NCBI RefSeq assembly: GCF_900102545.1
Contig: NZ_FNBN01000017.1
Location: 1 to 62,049, forward strand
Origin: Chitinophaga filiformis
GTDB taxonomy: Bacteria > Bacteroidota > Bacteroidia > Chitinophagales > Chitinophagaceae
Direction: 5' to 3'
DNA length: 62,049 nt
How positions within the stretch are numbered: the stretch's first letter is position 1; each line of letters begins with the position of its first letter. Below the pieces are notes generated by a model, which was given only the letters and a program-made list of their open reading frames with translations, did no database searches and had not been told where the DNA came from. Shown in pieces: positions 45,555-53,685 of the stretch. A program made the position numbers and the translations under genes.

Positions 45555-47354
45555 TTATCCGTACTGGGTATCAGTAATACCTAAAAATAGTTTTTTTTTA
45601 CGAGCAAACCCAACAACACAAAGGATTTTACGAGAATGATCGGAGGTATGGAAAAGTTTTTTTTTGAAAATTAAATCAGTTTTATACTTTTGCACCGGAG
45701 AAATGGCAGAGCGGTCGATTGCGGCAGTCTTGAAAACTGTTGACTGTAACAGGTCCGGGGGTTCGAATCCCTCTTTCTCCGCTAAGAGGGACAAATCATC
45801 ATCAGTATGATTTGTCCCTTTTTCGTTTTCGGGTGGATTGCCCGACAGGTGGGCAATCCGGGAGAAAATTGTATTGACTTTCGGAGTTCGAAATGACTCT
45901 TTTTTGCGATCATAGACGATTCCCTCGGGGAATATGAGTTTTTGGAGCCTTTCTTTGGCAGCTGTATCGCTGGAACTCCATACCACAGGGAGTTTATAAG
46001 AAAGTAATAGGGCCTGTTCAATCGCCTCTTCAGGGTTCGAAATGCTTTGCGTGAATTTGGCCAATTGCTTTAATATATTCTCCTGCTCCTTTATATAACG
46101 GGGATGAAATTTATCAAACGTCTCCTGGCTTATTTCCTTCAACACGTATCGACTTTCCTCTAAATTGTCAATTTTGATATTTATCTCCTTCAGCTGATTA
46201 TTAAAAAAGATCTGTTGTTCCAGCCCTTCCTTATTCATTTCATTGTATTCTGTCAGTAAGGCCGATTTTAATGGCCCAATCAAAGCACTATCCACACGAT
46301 ACTGGCGCAATAACAGACCAAACAACTCGTGTATCCGTTTAGCGCTCTTATTGCATTTACACCCTTCTGTGCGGCATTTATAATACCAAAGCCCCTTTGC
46401 CTTTACTACATAGCCTGTAAATGGCTGGTTACAGGTGTCACACTTAATGAATATCTTCAATGGCACCTCGTCTTGCTCTTTTTTATGCGGAACTCCGTAT
46501 CCTCCTGAGCTTTGATGTATGTCATTTACTTTTAGAAAGATTTCTTTGCTTATCAGCTTTTCATGATTTCCCTCAACAATTTTTCCTTCCAGTAGCCCAT
46601 GATTAATTACTCCACAATAAAATGGCCGTTTGAATATTTTGGTCAACTGTTGTTTATACATCTTTACCCCCATAGCACGAAGCCGGGAAATGATTTCCTC
46701 ATTCTTTACTCCTTCCGCCTTCCAGATAAAAGCCTTCCTTAACTTCTTGCCTACCTCATTTACAACTATCTTCCGCTGCCCATTTGTCCGCACTATATCA
46801 TATCCCTGTGGTGGCTTGGTAACCCAAATCCCTTTATCAAACTTTTCCTTCATACCAGCCATCGCCCGCTGCTTACGAAGCTGGTTATCGTATTGACTGA
46901 AAATAAAATGAATACTTTGTTGCAGCACGCCACTCGGATTAGAAGTATCAGCTGGTTGAGTGACTGCATACACGGTTACACCATACTTCTCCCGCAACTC
47001 TTCTGCTAATTTGATGGCTGCACCTCCGGTTCTCGAAAATCTGTCCAGGGTATATACCAACACATGGCTTACTTTTCCCTTATGCTTTTTAATGAACTCA
47101 AGCATTCTGGTAAACTCCTTACGTCCATCCGTCTTAGCACTTTCGTAGGTACCTCCAAAATATCCGATAATATTCAGATCACTTCGTTGGGCAAAATCTT
47201 CAATAGCTTTACGTTGGACATCTAAACTCAAATTATGGTCTGCTTGCTCCTTGCTGGAAACACGCGTATAAACAATGGCGGCTTGATGGAATACTTTAGG
47301 AGCCTTTGTTTTTGAATAATTACCAAATTGAGAAAAAGCATTCAAATTACTCAT
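45555..47354 (-). CDS. Large serine recombinase (integrase) reading through tRNA-Ser
   Basis: 599 residues as an open frame. The resolvase catalytic domain (YTRVSSKEQADHNLSLDVQ, nucleophile serine in RVSS; TLDRFSRTGG) is followed by the recombinase domain, a zinc ribbon (CDTCNQPFTGYVVK and CRTEGCKC) and a coiled coil (about residues 370-450), the layout of large serine integrases. After about residue 510 the frame becomes non-family sequence and reads antisense through the tRNA terminator and tRNA-Ser (EKEGFEPPDLLQSTVFKTAA), ending in host DNA two bases from the neighbouring gene. The last part is therefore supplied by the integration site. The start overlaps the preceding small gene in an ATGA. 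Confidence 0.88.
   Translation of the reverse strand: MSNLNAFSQFGNYSKTKAPKVFHQAAIVYTRVSSKEQADHNLSLDVQRKAIEDFAQRSDLNIIGYFGGTYESAKTDGRKEFTRMLEFIKKHKGKVSHVLVYTLDRFSRTGGAAIKLAEELREKYGVTVYAVTQPADTSNPSGVLQQSIHFIFSQYDNQLRKQRAMAGMKEKFDKGIWVTKPPQGYDIVRTNGQRKIVVNEVGKKLRKAFIWKAEGVKNEEIISRLRAMGVKMYKQQLTKIFKRPFYCGVINHGLLEGKIVEGNHEKLISKEIFLKVNDIHQSSGGYGVPHKKEQDEVPLKIFIKCDTCNQPFTGYVVKAKGLWYYKCRTEGCKCNKSAKRIHELFGLLLRQYRVDSALIGPLKSALLTEYNEMNKEGLEQQIFFNNQLKEINIKIDNLEESRYVLKEISQETFDKFHPRYIKEQENILKQLAKFTQSISNPEEAIEQALLLSYKLPVVWSSSDTAAKERLQKLIFPEGIVYDRKKESFRTPKVNTIFSRIAHLSGNPPENEKGTNHTDDDLSLLAEKEGFEPPDLLQSTVFKTAAIDRSAISPVQKYKTDLIFKKKLFHTSDHSRKILCVVGFARKKKLFLGITDTQYG
45697..45781 (+). tRNA. tRNA-Ser (anticodon TGA), integration site
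   Basis: A complete class II tRNA: acceptor GGAGAAA/TTTCTCC, D arm, anticodon arm GCAGT/ACTGT with loop CTTGAAA (anticodon TGA), a long variable arm and T loop TTCGAAT, discriminator G. The recombinase gene begins within the element on its 3' side and its frame runs antisense across the whole tRNA. The acceptor 3' end is therefore the likely attachment site. Confidence 0.95.
45787..45823 (+). terminator. Terminator of tRNA-Ser inside the recombinase frame
   Basis: AGGGACAAATCAT pairs perfectly with ATGATTTGTCCCT (13 bp) around a 7-base loop, followed by five T. It starts six bases past the tRNA 3' end and is contained in the antisense reading frame of the recombinase. Confidence 0.85.
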
Positions 47355-47566
47355 GCAGCTTTATTTTTAGGTGGTAGGGAAAGATTAACAACTTTTATTC
47401 TATTCATTTCGGACATTTGAGCAGATAATAATATTCTCGCAAGGATTCGAATTGACTCGCGGATTGAGGCGTCTTCTATATCAGGAACTCCGTTTGATAT
47501 ATGATCATTCAATTCTTCAGTAATTATATGAGCTGGCATTACGTTGGGTTCATTTCTGTCGTTCAT
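47351..47566 (-). CDS. Small protein coupled to the recombinase
   Basis: 71 residues, acidic in the middle and basic at the end (HISNGVPDIEDASIRESIRI, MNRIKVVNLSLPPKNKAA). Its stop overlaps the recombinase start (ATGA), so translation is coupled. It has no recognisable domain. By position it may assist or regulate integration or excision, but this is inference. Confidence 0.6.
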   Translation of the reverse strand: MNDRNEPNVMPAHIITEELNDHISNGVPDIEDASIRESIRILARILLSAQMSEMNRIKVVNLSLPPKNKAA

Positions 47567-47605
47567 AACATCGGTCTTGAAATATGAGCAATCGTCTTAT
47601 AATTG

Positions 47606-47643
47606 CATTGGGAGTATAGCAACTATGCGCTATACTCCCAATG
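47606..47643. repeat. Perfect 15-bp inverted repeat
   Basis: CATTGGGAGTATAGC and GCTATACTCCCAATG pair perfectly around an 8-base loop. It lies between the acidic small gene (its 3' side) and the recombinase leader, so it may terminate the former or bind a regulator. There is no T run after it in either direction. Confidence 0.75.
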
Positions 47644-47660
47644 AGAAACTTTAAACCAAA

Positions 47661-47891
47661 CTACTCTTCTTCATCATCCTCATCTTCATCCTCATACAAT
47701 CTTCCATTATCGGTGATCAAATCTTCGATTTCATGGATGACAGCACGATCTTTTTTTGAGTAATGAATTTCAAGAGTGATAATTTCATCGTCTTCATCAA
47801 CATCTACAATTTCATTAGTTAACTGATGTTCGCAGACAATGCCACCAACTTCTAACATAATTTCGCTAGGAACCTTAATGGCCTTTTTCAT
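47661..47891 (-). CDS. Small acidic-tail protein
   Basis: 76 residues from the ATG at 47891 (MKKAIKVPSEIMLEVGG); an earlier in-frame ATG at 47909 is also possible. A short beta-rich body (EIITLEIHYSKKDRAVIHEI) ends in a strongly acidic tail with long D/E runs (RLYEDEDEDDEEE). Such tails can mimic nucleic acid or serve as contact surfaces; no family was recognised. It stands in the integrase-proximal part of the element. Confidence 0.58.
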   Translation of the reverse strand: MKKAIKVPSEIMLEVGGIVCEHQLTNEIVDVDEDDEIITLEIHYSKKDRAVIHEIEDLITDNGRLYEDEDEDDEEE

Positions 47892-47909
47892 GATTGTAAC
47901 CATGTGCAT

Positions 47910-48276
47910 GTTTTTGAGAGTTAATAGTTTATTGTTACGTGCCTACGATATCTTCCAACTTAAAGCACGGTAACATCTCACAAACCTACATCAGCATAAA
48001 AGGGCACTTTCGCGGTTTTGTTCGAATTGTTATAAAAAGGCAGAAAAGAGCTGATTTATGTTCAGTTTTCTGCTAAAGAAATCCAATAAAGAATACAAAA
48101 TGCCGTCACTAACCTATTCAGAACTAGTTGCCGGGAAGTCGACATCCATTAAAATATCGTTGAAAAATAATTAAGGATTATCAACCTCCATTTAACTGCG
48201 TTTAAAAACGCGTTAAAATAACATCACTACTTATTCGTAGGCATTCAAATTAGCATGGCGATTCCCTCGGAATGCA
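47910..48276. other. Intergenic with a small palindrome
   Basis: 367 bases with no convincing gene. TAACtGCGTTTAAAAACGCGTTA at 48193-48215 is an imperfect palindrome between the acidic-protein promoter region and the 3' end of the next gene; it could be a terminator or an operator. Confidence 0.45.
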
Positions 48277-49185
48277 TTAGATGTCTACATTAAGATCGCT
48301 TACTGGTAGCTGGATAGCCAAATCTGATTTTAGACAGAGCAATCTTTCCTGATATAATTGTTGTGCGATGGATAAAAGAGCCCTTACCCTGCCAATTAAT
48401 AACTGGGCCTTCTCTGCTGTCACCTGATAATTCTCATTGTAACGCGCATCTGAATACGCCTTATTAAGAGTGTTATAAATACTTATCTCTTCCTTTGTTG
48501 TACAAGGAAAAACATCGCTTGGTGCAGGCGAGAAGTTTTTAATCAAGGATAAAAGACGGGATAGATTATGTGTATTGGAACGATAACCAGAATACATCCT
48601 AAGCATACACATACAGGCATGTTGTGCTGCTTGATGTAAATCAAATGTCGTCTGCTCATACCATGCGTTCTCATTACAATAAATTGCCTTTTTAAAAAAG
48701 CATTGAGCCAACTCAAAGCCTTTTTTCCAATCATTAGAAATGGTATCAATCAGAACTTCTATCGCAGGTTCCGCAGGTGGCGCTGATAATGGCAATTTAT
48801 CCGCATCATACAATAGTACCCCATTACGATATACTGTAGAAAAGAAACGGTTACCGTTTTCTAAGGATTTATTTGCATTACCTATTGACTGTACAAGAGA
48901 GGTCACATCACATCCTAATTTTGCGGCTTGTATTTCCGCACTTTCAATAATCTCATGATCTAATTGTTTCTCATCGTTATTGGTTATAATTAACAAATCA
49001 TAGGCGGGTCTTTCTTCAGTCATGTATTTGTTGTCTTTCATAAAACTATTCCACTGAGAAGTGGTATTCATACGTGCTCCATAACAAATTACCTTGTTAG
49101 GATGAACAGCTTTTACTATCTTCTGAATAAGCTCTACTAATTGAGCTACTTGTGGTTTTGATAAATGTTGGAATTCTGTCAACAT
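48277..49185 (-). CDS. MNT-HEPN-like protein
   Basis: 302 residues. The N-terminal half resembles a nucleotidyltransferase fold (VELIQKIVKAVHPNKVICYG then PAYDLLIITNNDEKQLDHEI) but lacks the usual GS and DxD metal residues, so it is probably inactive or divergent. The C-terminal half is a HEPN-type four-helix bundle: FDLHQAAQHACMCMLRMYSG, THNLSRLLSLIKNF and the RYNENYQVTAEKA end helix. In minimal toxin-antitoxin pairs MNT antitoxins control HEPN toxins; fused forms are frequent in Bacteroidota elements. Its role here is unproven. Confidence 0.68.
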   Translation of the reverse strand: MLTEFQHLSKPQVAQLVELIQKIVKAVHPNKVICYGARMNTTSQWNSFMKDNKYMTEERPAYDLLIITNNDEKQLDHEIIESAEIQAAKLGCDVTSLVQSIGNANKSLENGNRFFSTVYRNGVLLYDADKLPLSAPPAEPAIEVLIDTISNDWKKGFELAQCFFKKAIYCNENAWYEQTTFDLHQAAQHACMCMLRMYSGYRSNTHNLSRLLSLIKNFSPAPSDVFPCTTKEEISIYNTLNKAYSDARYNENYQVTAEKAQLLIGRVRALLSIAQQLYQERLLCLKSDLAIQLPVSDLNVDI

Positions 49186-49228
49186 ATTGGATAAATTGAT
49201 GTTTTAGAAATGAGATTATCCTTCTTCT

Positions 49229-49963
49229 TTAAATACTGGATTGGTTAACTATTTGCAGAAAAAATGAGGTTCCATTGTTATCGGTATTGGCAAGGGTAAG
49301 ATCCCCACCCAATGCTTGTGCATATAATTTACTTATGTACAGTCCGAGTCCTGTACCTGTAAATCCATTATTAAAAGACTGAAATGGCTGAAACAGCAAG
49401 TGCATTTGATCAGAAGATATTCCCGTTCCTTTATCTGTAACCAGAAAAAAAATTCCGGTTTCGCCAACAGAACCTACATATACCGATATCCTGCTACCCA
49501 CCGGAGAATATTGGAAAGCGTTTTCGATAAGATTTTTCAATATTTGCGTAAGCTTTATTGTGTCTGTTGTTAAGTACTCTGGAACTTTACGATTGAAAGT
49601 CAACCTGATGCTTACTAGCTTGGACTTAACAAGTCTATTCTGCTGATCAATGTAAGACTTGAGCCACTTTCTTATATGGATAGTCGAAAGAATCGGCTTA
49701 ATCTCCAATTTTCCCGCGTTGACCATCGAGGATGCCATCATGTTATTTAAAATGTGCAATACATCAAGGCCCATTGCATTAATACTAGAGAGGTAAAACT
49801 CCTTGTCTCTGGTTCCTAACTTGTCTTGCAAAAGCATATTGGTAGCCATACAGATACCAGATATTGAAGTTCTCATTTCATGAGCAAGCATTCCCATGAA
49901 TGTATGCATCGTGTTTTGACTTGGCTGATGCGCAGGTGGATTTGAACTATCGGATATTAACAT
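49229..49963 (-). CDS. Sensorless histidine kinase
   Basis: 244 residues from the ATG at 49963 (MLISDSSNPPAHQPSQN); a TTG codon six codons earlier is an alternative. The H-box GMLAHEMRTSISGICMATNM (phosphoryl histidine), N-box LIENAFQYSPVGSR, G1 FLVTDKGTGISSD and G2 TGLGLYISKLYAQALGG identify a HisKA/HATPase kinase. There is no sensor or membrane domain and no response regulator next to it. It lies between two MNT-like proteins in the same direction, so it may sense an intracellular signal through them. Confidence 0.82.
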   Translation of the reverse strand: MLISDSSNPPAHQPSQNTMHTFMGMLAHEMRTSISGICMATNMLLQDKLGTRDKEFYLSSINAMGLDVLHILNNMMASSMVNAGKLEIKPILSTIHIRKWLKSYIDQQNRLVKSKLVSIRLTFNRKVPEYLTTDTIKLTQILKNLIENAFQYSPVGSRISVYVGSVGETGIFFLVTDKGTGISSDQMHLLFQPFQSFNNGFTGTGLGLYISKLYAQALGGDLTLANTDNNGTSFFLQIVNQSSI

Positions 49964-50010
49964 ACAAGGATATTTAAACAATGTAAAAAGGACAACTACA
50001 ACCAGTGAAA

Positions 50011-50712
50011 TTAAAGTGCTGGGGTATCATGAATACTAACAGCATTTTCCGGAGTAGATGTATTTTCAGATCGGGCATCACATCCGTAGAGACAGTTTTC
50101 CGGAACACAAAATTGGGAATAGAAGCTATGTCCTAAACTTAGTATTTTGATTAATTCCGAGTTTTCTATAAACGACACAAGGACTGAACCTAATCCCACA
50201 CATACAGATTCGATAAATATCTTCCACTTATCACAGAACATCTTATCTGATGCCAGAACAACCATATAGCTGCGGACTACACGAGGATTTTCAGGAGCGT
50301 CTTTGCAATGACCTACTTGGTAAATTCTCTCCGGTCTGACTATCGTTATTATCAGATCAATTATCTTCTCATTTACTGATTTGACAGGATTAGTCAAAAT
50401 GCTTTGTAAATCATCGTGCCCCAATCGAAGTCGCCTAAGAACCTTATATTGCTCGTTAATGATATGAGCAGCTTCTACTAGCTTTCCCAGCATCTCATGA
50501 TAAAAGACAAGCATACTTCGTTCCTGCCTCGTTAGCTCTTTATTGAAACTACCTGTTACAGTTGATTTTAAATATTCCCAGTGATATTCCCGGATACGTG
50601 ATAGATCAGCGAAATCAAATAACTCATAAATCACAGAATAAGGATCAGTATTTTCCATTACACTGAGATTTTGGGTCGCAAACGCTGTGCTTGAAAAGGC
50701 AAAGTGGTTCAT
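50011..50712 (-). CDS. Unknown protein with nucleotidyltransferase-like segment
   Basis: 233 residues; an internal ATG at 50658 gives MENTDPYSVIYELFDFADLS. The helical N-terminal part (MENTDPYSVIYELFDFADLS onward) is followed by NEKIIDLIITIVRPERIYQV and RSYMVVLASDKMFCDKWKI, which run parallel to the N-terminal MNT-like stretch of the HEPN gene two genes away (VELIQKIVKAVHPNKVICYG, YDLLIITNNDE). A C-terminal cysteine-rich tail has CVPENCLYGC. The gene follows the kinase region and shares direction; I infer a common regulatory module but cannot name it. Confidence 0.55.
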   Translation of the reverse strand: MNHFAFSSTAFATQNLSVMENTDPYSVIYELFDFADLSRIREYHWEYLKSTVTGSFNKELTRQERSMLVFYHEMLGKLVEAAHIINEQYKVLRRLRLGHDDLQSILTNPVKSVNEKIIDLIITIVRPERIYQVGHCKDAPENPRVVRSYMVVLASDKMFCDKWKIFIESVCVGLGSVLVSFIENSELIKILSLGHSFYSQFCVPENCLYGCDARSENTSTPENAVSIHDTPAL

Positions 50713-50831
50713 TTGTTGAGTGATTTATATATAGAGGTGATTGCAAAATGACAATGAATCATCCTGTCATACGACTTAGGCCATCGTTAATGACGGAATA
50801 TTAATGTTGTAGTCTTTATAAGGTTTATATT

Positions 50832-51038
50832 CTATGGCGAGATGTGCTGATCACTCACTAAAAGTAAACTTATGATATGGTAGGTTCTTGGGGTAACCGA
50901 TTCTATTAGTTCCAATTCGCTAGCGATATCAAACGCATGTAAATAAGGCATCTGAAGTAAGCACCGGGCGATTTTCCCAAGTGAGAGGGAGAATTTCTCT
51001 TCTGATAAAGAAATGAGCTGGTTACTCTCGTATTTCAT
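50832..51038 (-). CDS. Possible small protein of unknown function
   Basis: 68 residues from the ATG at 51038 (MKYESNQLISLSEEKFSLSL). Predicted helical, with no recognisable domain. The codon composition is protein-like and it ends just past the 233-residue gene promoter, in the same direction. The frame is open a further 17 codons to a TTG; the ATG is preferred. Low certainty. Confidence 0.4.
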   Translation of the reverse strand: MKYESNQLISLSEEKFSLSLGKIARCLLQMPYLHAFDIASELELIESVTPRTYHIISLLLVSDQHISP

Positions 51039-51097
51039 AGCAGTAAGTAATAGTAGAAAAATAAAATGACTGCTTTGAGAACTAACCAAAAGAATAA

Positions 51098-51258
51098 AAG
51101 ACGTGGGTTAGTCCTTATCGTTCCTGAAGGGCTACGACACCCCGATGGCGAATAAGGACGCCCACGTCTTGACCTTAAATATAATAAGGAAAACGTGAGC
51201 GATCTACCTTATTTCCCGCCATCTCCAAAAGGTCGTAGTTTTCAGGAGCGAGATAAAG
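51098..51258. repeat. Two inverted copies of a structured 50-base motif
   Basis: Bases 51098-51170 form a large hairpin: AAGACGTGGG...GTCCTTATCG pairs with CGAATAAGGAC...CCCACGTCTT. The inner part, read in reverse complement (CCTTATTCGCCATCGGGG then TCGTAGCCCTTCAGGAACGA), matches the segment 51207-51258 (CCTTATTTCCCGCCATCTCC then TCGTAGTTTTCAGGAGCGAG). So one motif occurs twice in opposite orientations in the gene-free stretch before the HTH gene. It could be an RNA, a recombination or replication site, or a regulator-binding region. Confidence 0.75.
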
Positions 51259-51437
51259 CAAATGCGCTTTGTAAAACTGATATTTATAAACTCCTAAGAG
51301 CTATCTACATCCATCTATTTAAGTCGTTTAAACACACTACAAGTTAAATAAAATAACTTAAAATCACTAAATAAACTTAAAGTTACTGGTTTATTATTGA
51401 ATGTAAGTACTTTACATCTTTTTTCGTTAGTTGCAGG

Positions 51438-51647
51438 ATGACCGGTTCCAGAAGAAGATATAATAGAATCAAGATTGTATTATTGGAAAAAGAGAAGACT
51501 AATATATGGTTAGCCGAACAGTTAGGGGTTAGCTCAACCGCTGTATCTAAATGGTGCACAAATCGGAATCAACCTACAGTTGAAACGTTATTTAAAATTT
51601 CAGAAATATTGAACGTTGGAGTTTGCGAATTATTGGTAACAAAATAA
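51438..51647 (+). CDS. Cro/CI-type HTH transcriptional regulator
   Basis: 69 residues, all one helix-turn-helix domain: RIKIVLLEKEKTNIWLAEQL, GVSSTAVSKWCTNRNQPTVE and LFKISEILNVGVCELLVTK. Single-domain regulators of this type accompany restriction and other defence genes in Bacteroidota, where they repress or time expression. It lies in front of the AT-rich defence genes, in the same orientation, with a 365-base gap to the first. A role as island regulator is inferred. Confidence 0.82.
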   Translation: MTGSRRRYNRIKIVLLEKEKTNIWLAEQLGVSSTAVSKWCTNRNQPTVETLFKISEILNVGVCELLVTK

Positions 51648-52012
51648 ATGGAGAATTAATCCTTAAGACCGGTGAACAAACTATTCACCAGCGATAATTT
51701 TCATAACGCCATACCACCTTTTAATATATCATTATTCCCGTATTAAAACTAACGTAAATGGAAAATACCCCATGCTATAATATCAATTTCCGAACATAAG
51801 TGTTCCTTTGAGTGTCTTACCTAGATAGAACCTTATCTAAAAATGAATATGTTTCAGAATTTGATAGTCAACAACCATCCTTGTACATAGATTTACTTAC
51901 CAACTACATTAATTGATATTACAAGATTTATAATTATGAAAGAATCCCATACATTTCTTCGCTCCATTAATAGAATATAAAATATACTAACTAAAACAAT
52001 TTCCTTAATTCC
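51648..52012. other. AT-rich intergenic, presumed island promoter region
   Basis: 365 bases with no convincing gene or hairpin. It should hold the promoter of the ABC-3C operon; no clear TTTG/TAnnTTTG pair could be fixed by eye. Confidence 0.45.
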
Positions 52013-53185
52013 ATGGATTCAATTTTTTCTGCGAGTGAACCTAGCTTGGGGTATTTATATCAGATAAGATATGGTCTTATGCTTATCGTAGCGGAAGGAA
52101 ATGAAGATGCAAAACTTCTTCTCGAGAAAATAGATGATATAAGTATTGAGACTCTTGATTCATTACAAGTATACCAAACAAAATTACACATTTCTTCAGT
52201 TGCTAATCTTACAAATGCCAGTACTGATCTATGGAAAACAATAAGGGTTTGGAGTGAAGGTATCAAAACCGGAACACTAAATGCCGAAACTGATTTGTTT
52301 AATTTAATAACGACTGCGGTAGCATCCATAGACACAATACCCTACAAACTTAAACAAAACACTCACAAAGATAGAAACATTGATGAAATCTTATTAAGCC
52401 TAAAAGAGGTCGCACAATCATCAACCAATGCGACAAATAAGCCTGCTTACGAGTCCTTTTTAAGTCTATCTGAAGATCAACAAAAAAATCTAATCAAGAA
52501 ACTAACAATTGTCGACGCATCCATTGATATCAATGAAGCAAAGAAACTCATTCTCCACGAGGTTAGACATTATTCATTAAAAAAAGAAAGCTTGTACGAA
52601 CGGTTAGAGGGTTGGTTTATGGGTGAGGCGATATTGCAATTACAAGGACTACGTGACTTCATTACTGCAAAAGAGGTTAGCTCTAAAATCATGGATATTG
52701 CAGATACTTTTAAAAGCGATAACTTACCGAATGACTTTAATGTACCAATTACCTCGGACGAGACACAACTTGGCCAATACAGGAATAAAATATTTGTTAA
52801 ACAAATGGAGCTTATAGGTTCCGGCCCTAAAGCAATTAATAACTCCATAAGTGACTATCATAGATCATTTAGCCAAAAATCCAGATGGCTAAGAGAAGGA
52901 TTAATACATCCTGACGATGAAATTTCGTATAACAAAAAATTAAAAGAAGATTGGGAACGAAAATTTACAATTATTGCTGATAGTGTAGATACCGACGATG
53001 ACGAAATCCAAAAAAACAAAGGAAAGGCATTCTTCGAAACACATTATATTACGCAATATCCACAAATACACATCAAGGAACGTTTTAAAGAACAATATAT
53101 GGTAACGGGAAGTTGTCATATGCTTTCAGACAAGAAAGAAGTTGGATGGCATCCCGATTTCAATAATAAATTAACCACTGAATAA
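52013..53185 (+). CDS. ABC-3C effector with Cap4/DUF4297-like nuclease domain
   Basis: 390 residues. The N-terminal domain follows the pattern of DUF4297/Cap4 dsDNA nucleases: SLGYLYQIRYGLMLIVAEG (residues 11-29), LEKIDDISIETLDSLQVYQT with K57 (acidic residues D41/D42 and a Q-x-K triad), then NLTNASTDLWKTIRVWSEG. The C-terminal part ends ERFKEQYMVTGSCHML and EVGWHPDFNN, the conserved tail of ABC-3C effector C-terminal domains. It would be the nuclease arm of a three-component ABC defence system, together with the next two genes. The stop overlaps the next start (TAATG). Defence role follows the family, not an experiment. Confidence 0.78.
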   Translation: MDSIFSASEPSLGYLYQIRYGLMLIVAEGNEDAKLLLEKIDDISIETLDSLQVYQTKLHISSVANLTNASTDLWKTIRVWSEGIKTGTLNAETDLFNLITTAVASIDTIPYKLKQNTHKDRNIDEILLSLKEVAQSSTNATNKPAYESFLSLSEDQQKNLIKKLTIVDASIDINEAKKLILHEVRHYSLKKESLYERLEGWFMGEAILQLQGLRDFITAKEVSSKIMDIADTFKSDNLPNDFNVPITSDETQLGQYRNKIFVKQMELIGSGPKAINNSISDYHRSFSQKSRWLREGLIHPDDEISYNKKLKEDWERKFTIIADSVDTDDDEIQKNKGKAFFETHYITQYPQIHIKERFKEQYMVTGSCHMLSDKKEVGWHPDFNNKLTTE

Positions 53186-53673
53186 TGTTACCCACCTGGG
53201 AAAATAGGCCAGAAATTACAGCCAATCTTATTAACCCCGCATTTTGCAGCGAAATAATAAGAGAATGTGCTATTGCATTTAAAAATGAAGCAAAGGACAG
53301 TCTTCCCTTTTCATTAGCTGTTTTAGTATTGCCGCTTATACTTAATAGCAGAATTAGAGAACGACTCCCCAAATCCAAATCTAATACAATACATGCTTGG
53401 ATCAATGACAATGAAGATATCAAAATCGGATTAGCAAAACATATTAAAAGCTTCTTGCCATTTAGCAGGGAGTCGATAATGTTTGGTATTGCACATAATA
53501 CTTTAAGCATAGATGACAATGGAGGAGTTGACATTAAAGTAAGGAAAGGTAAATTAAAACTTGATGACCTAGAAATTAAAAGTTGTATTAGCAAAGCGAC
53601 AACTCTAGGGAAGGTATTTTCTAAATCTGGAAATCCCCTAACCATTTATTCAATCCTCGGCATCAAACCATAA
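53185..53673 (+). CDS. ABC-3C middle component
   Basis: 162 residues. The family pattern is visible from NLINPAFCSEIIRECAIAFK through FSLAVLVLPLILNSRIRERL and a mid-region arginine/lysine-rich segment, ending SKATTLGKVFSKSGNPLTIY and SILGIKP. Middle components of ABC-3C systems are small helical proteins that link the effector to the ATPase. The start overlaps the effector stop and the ATPase begins 12 bases downstream, so all three are one unit. Confidence 0.75.
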   Translation: MLPTWENRPEITANLINPAFCSEIIRECAIAFKNEAKDSLPFSLAVLVLPLILNSRIRERLPKSKSNTIHAWINDNEDIKIGLAKHIKSFLPFSRESIMFGIAHNTLSIDDNGGVDIKVRKGKLKLDDLEIKSCISKATTLGKVFSKSGNPLTIYSILGIKP

Positions 53674-53685
53674 TAAATACATCAA

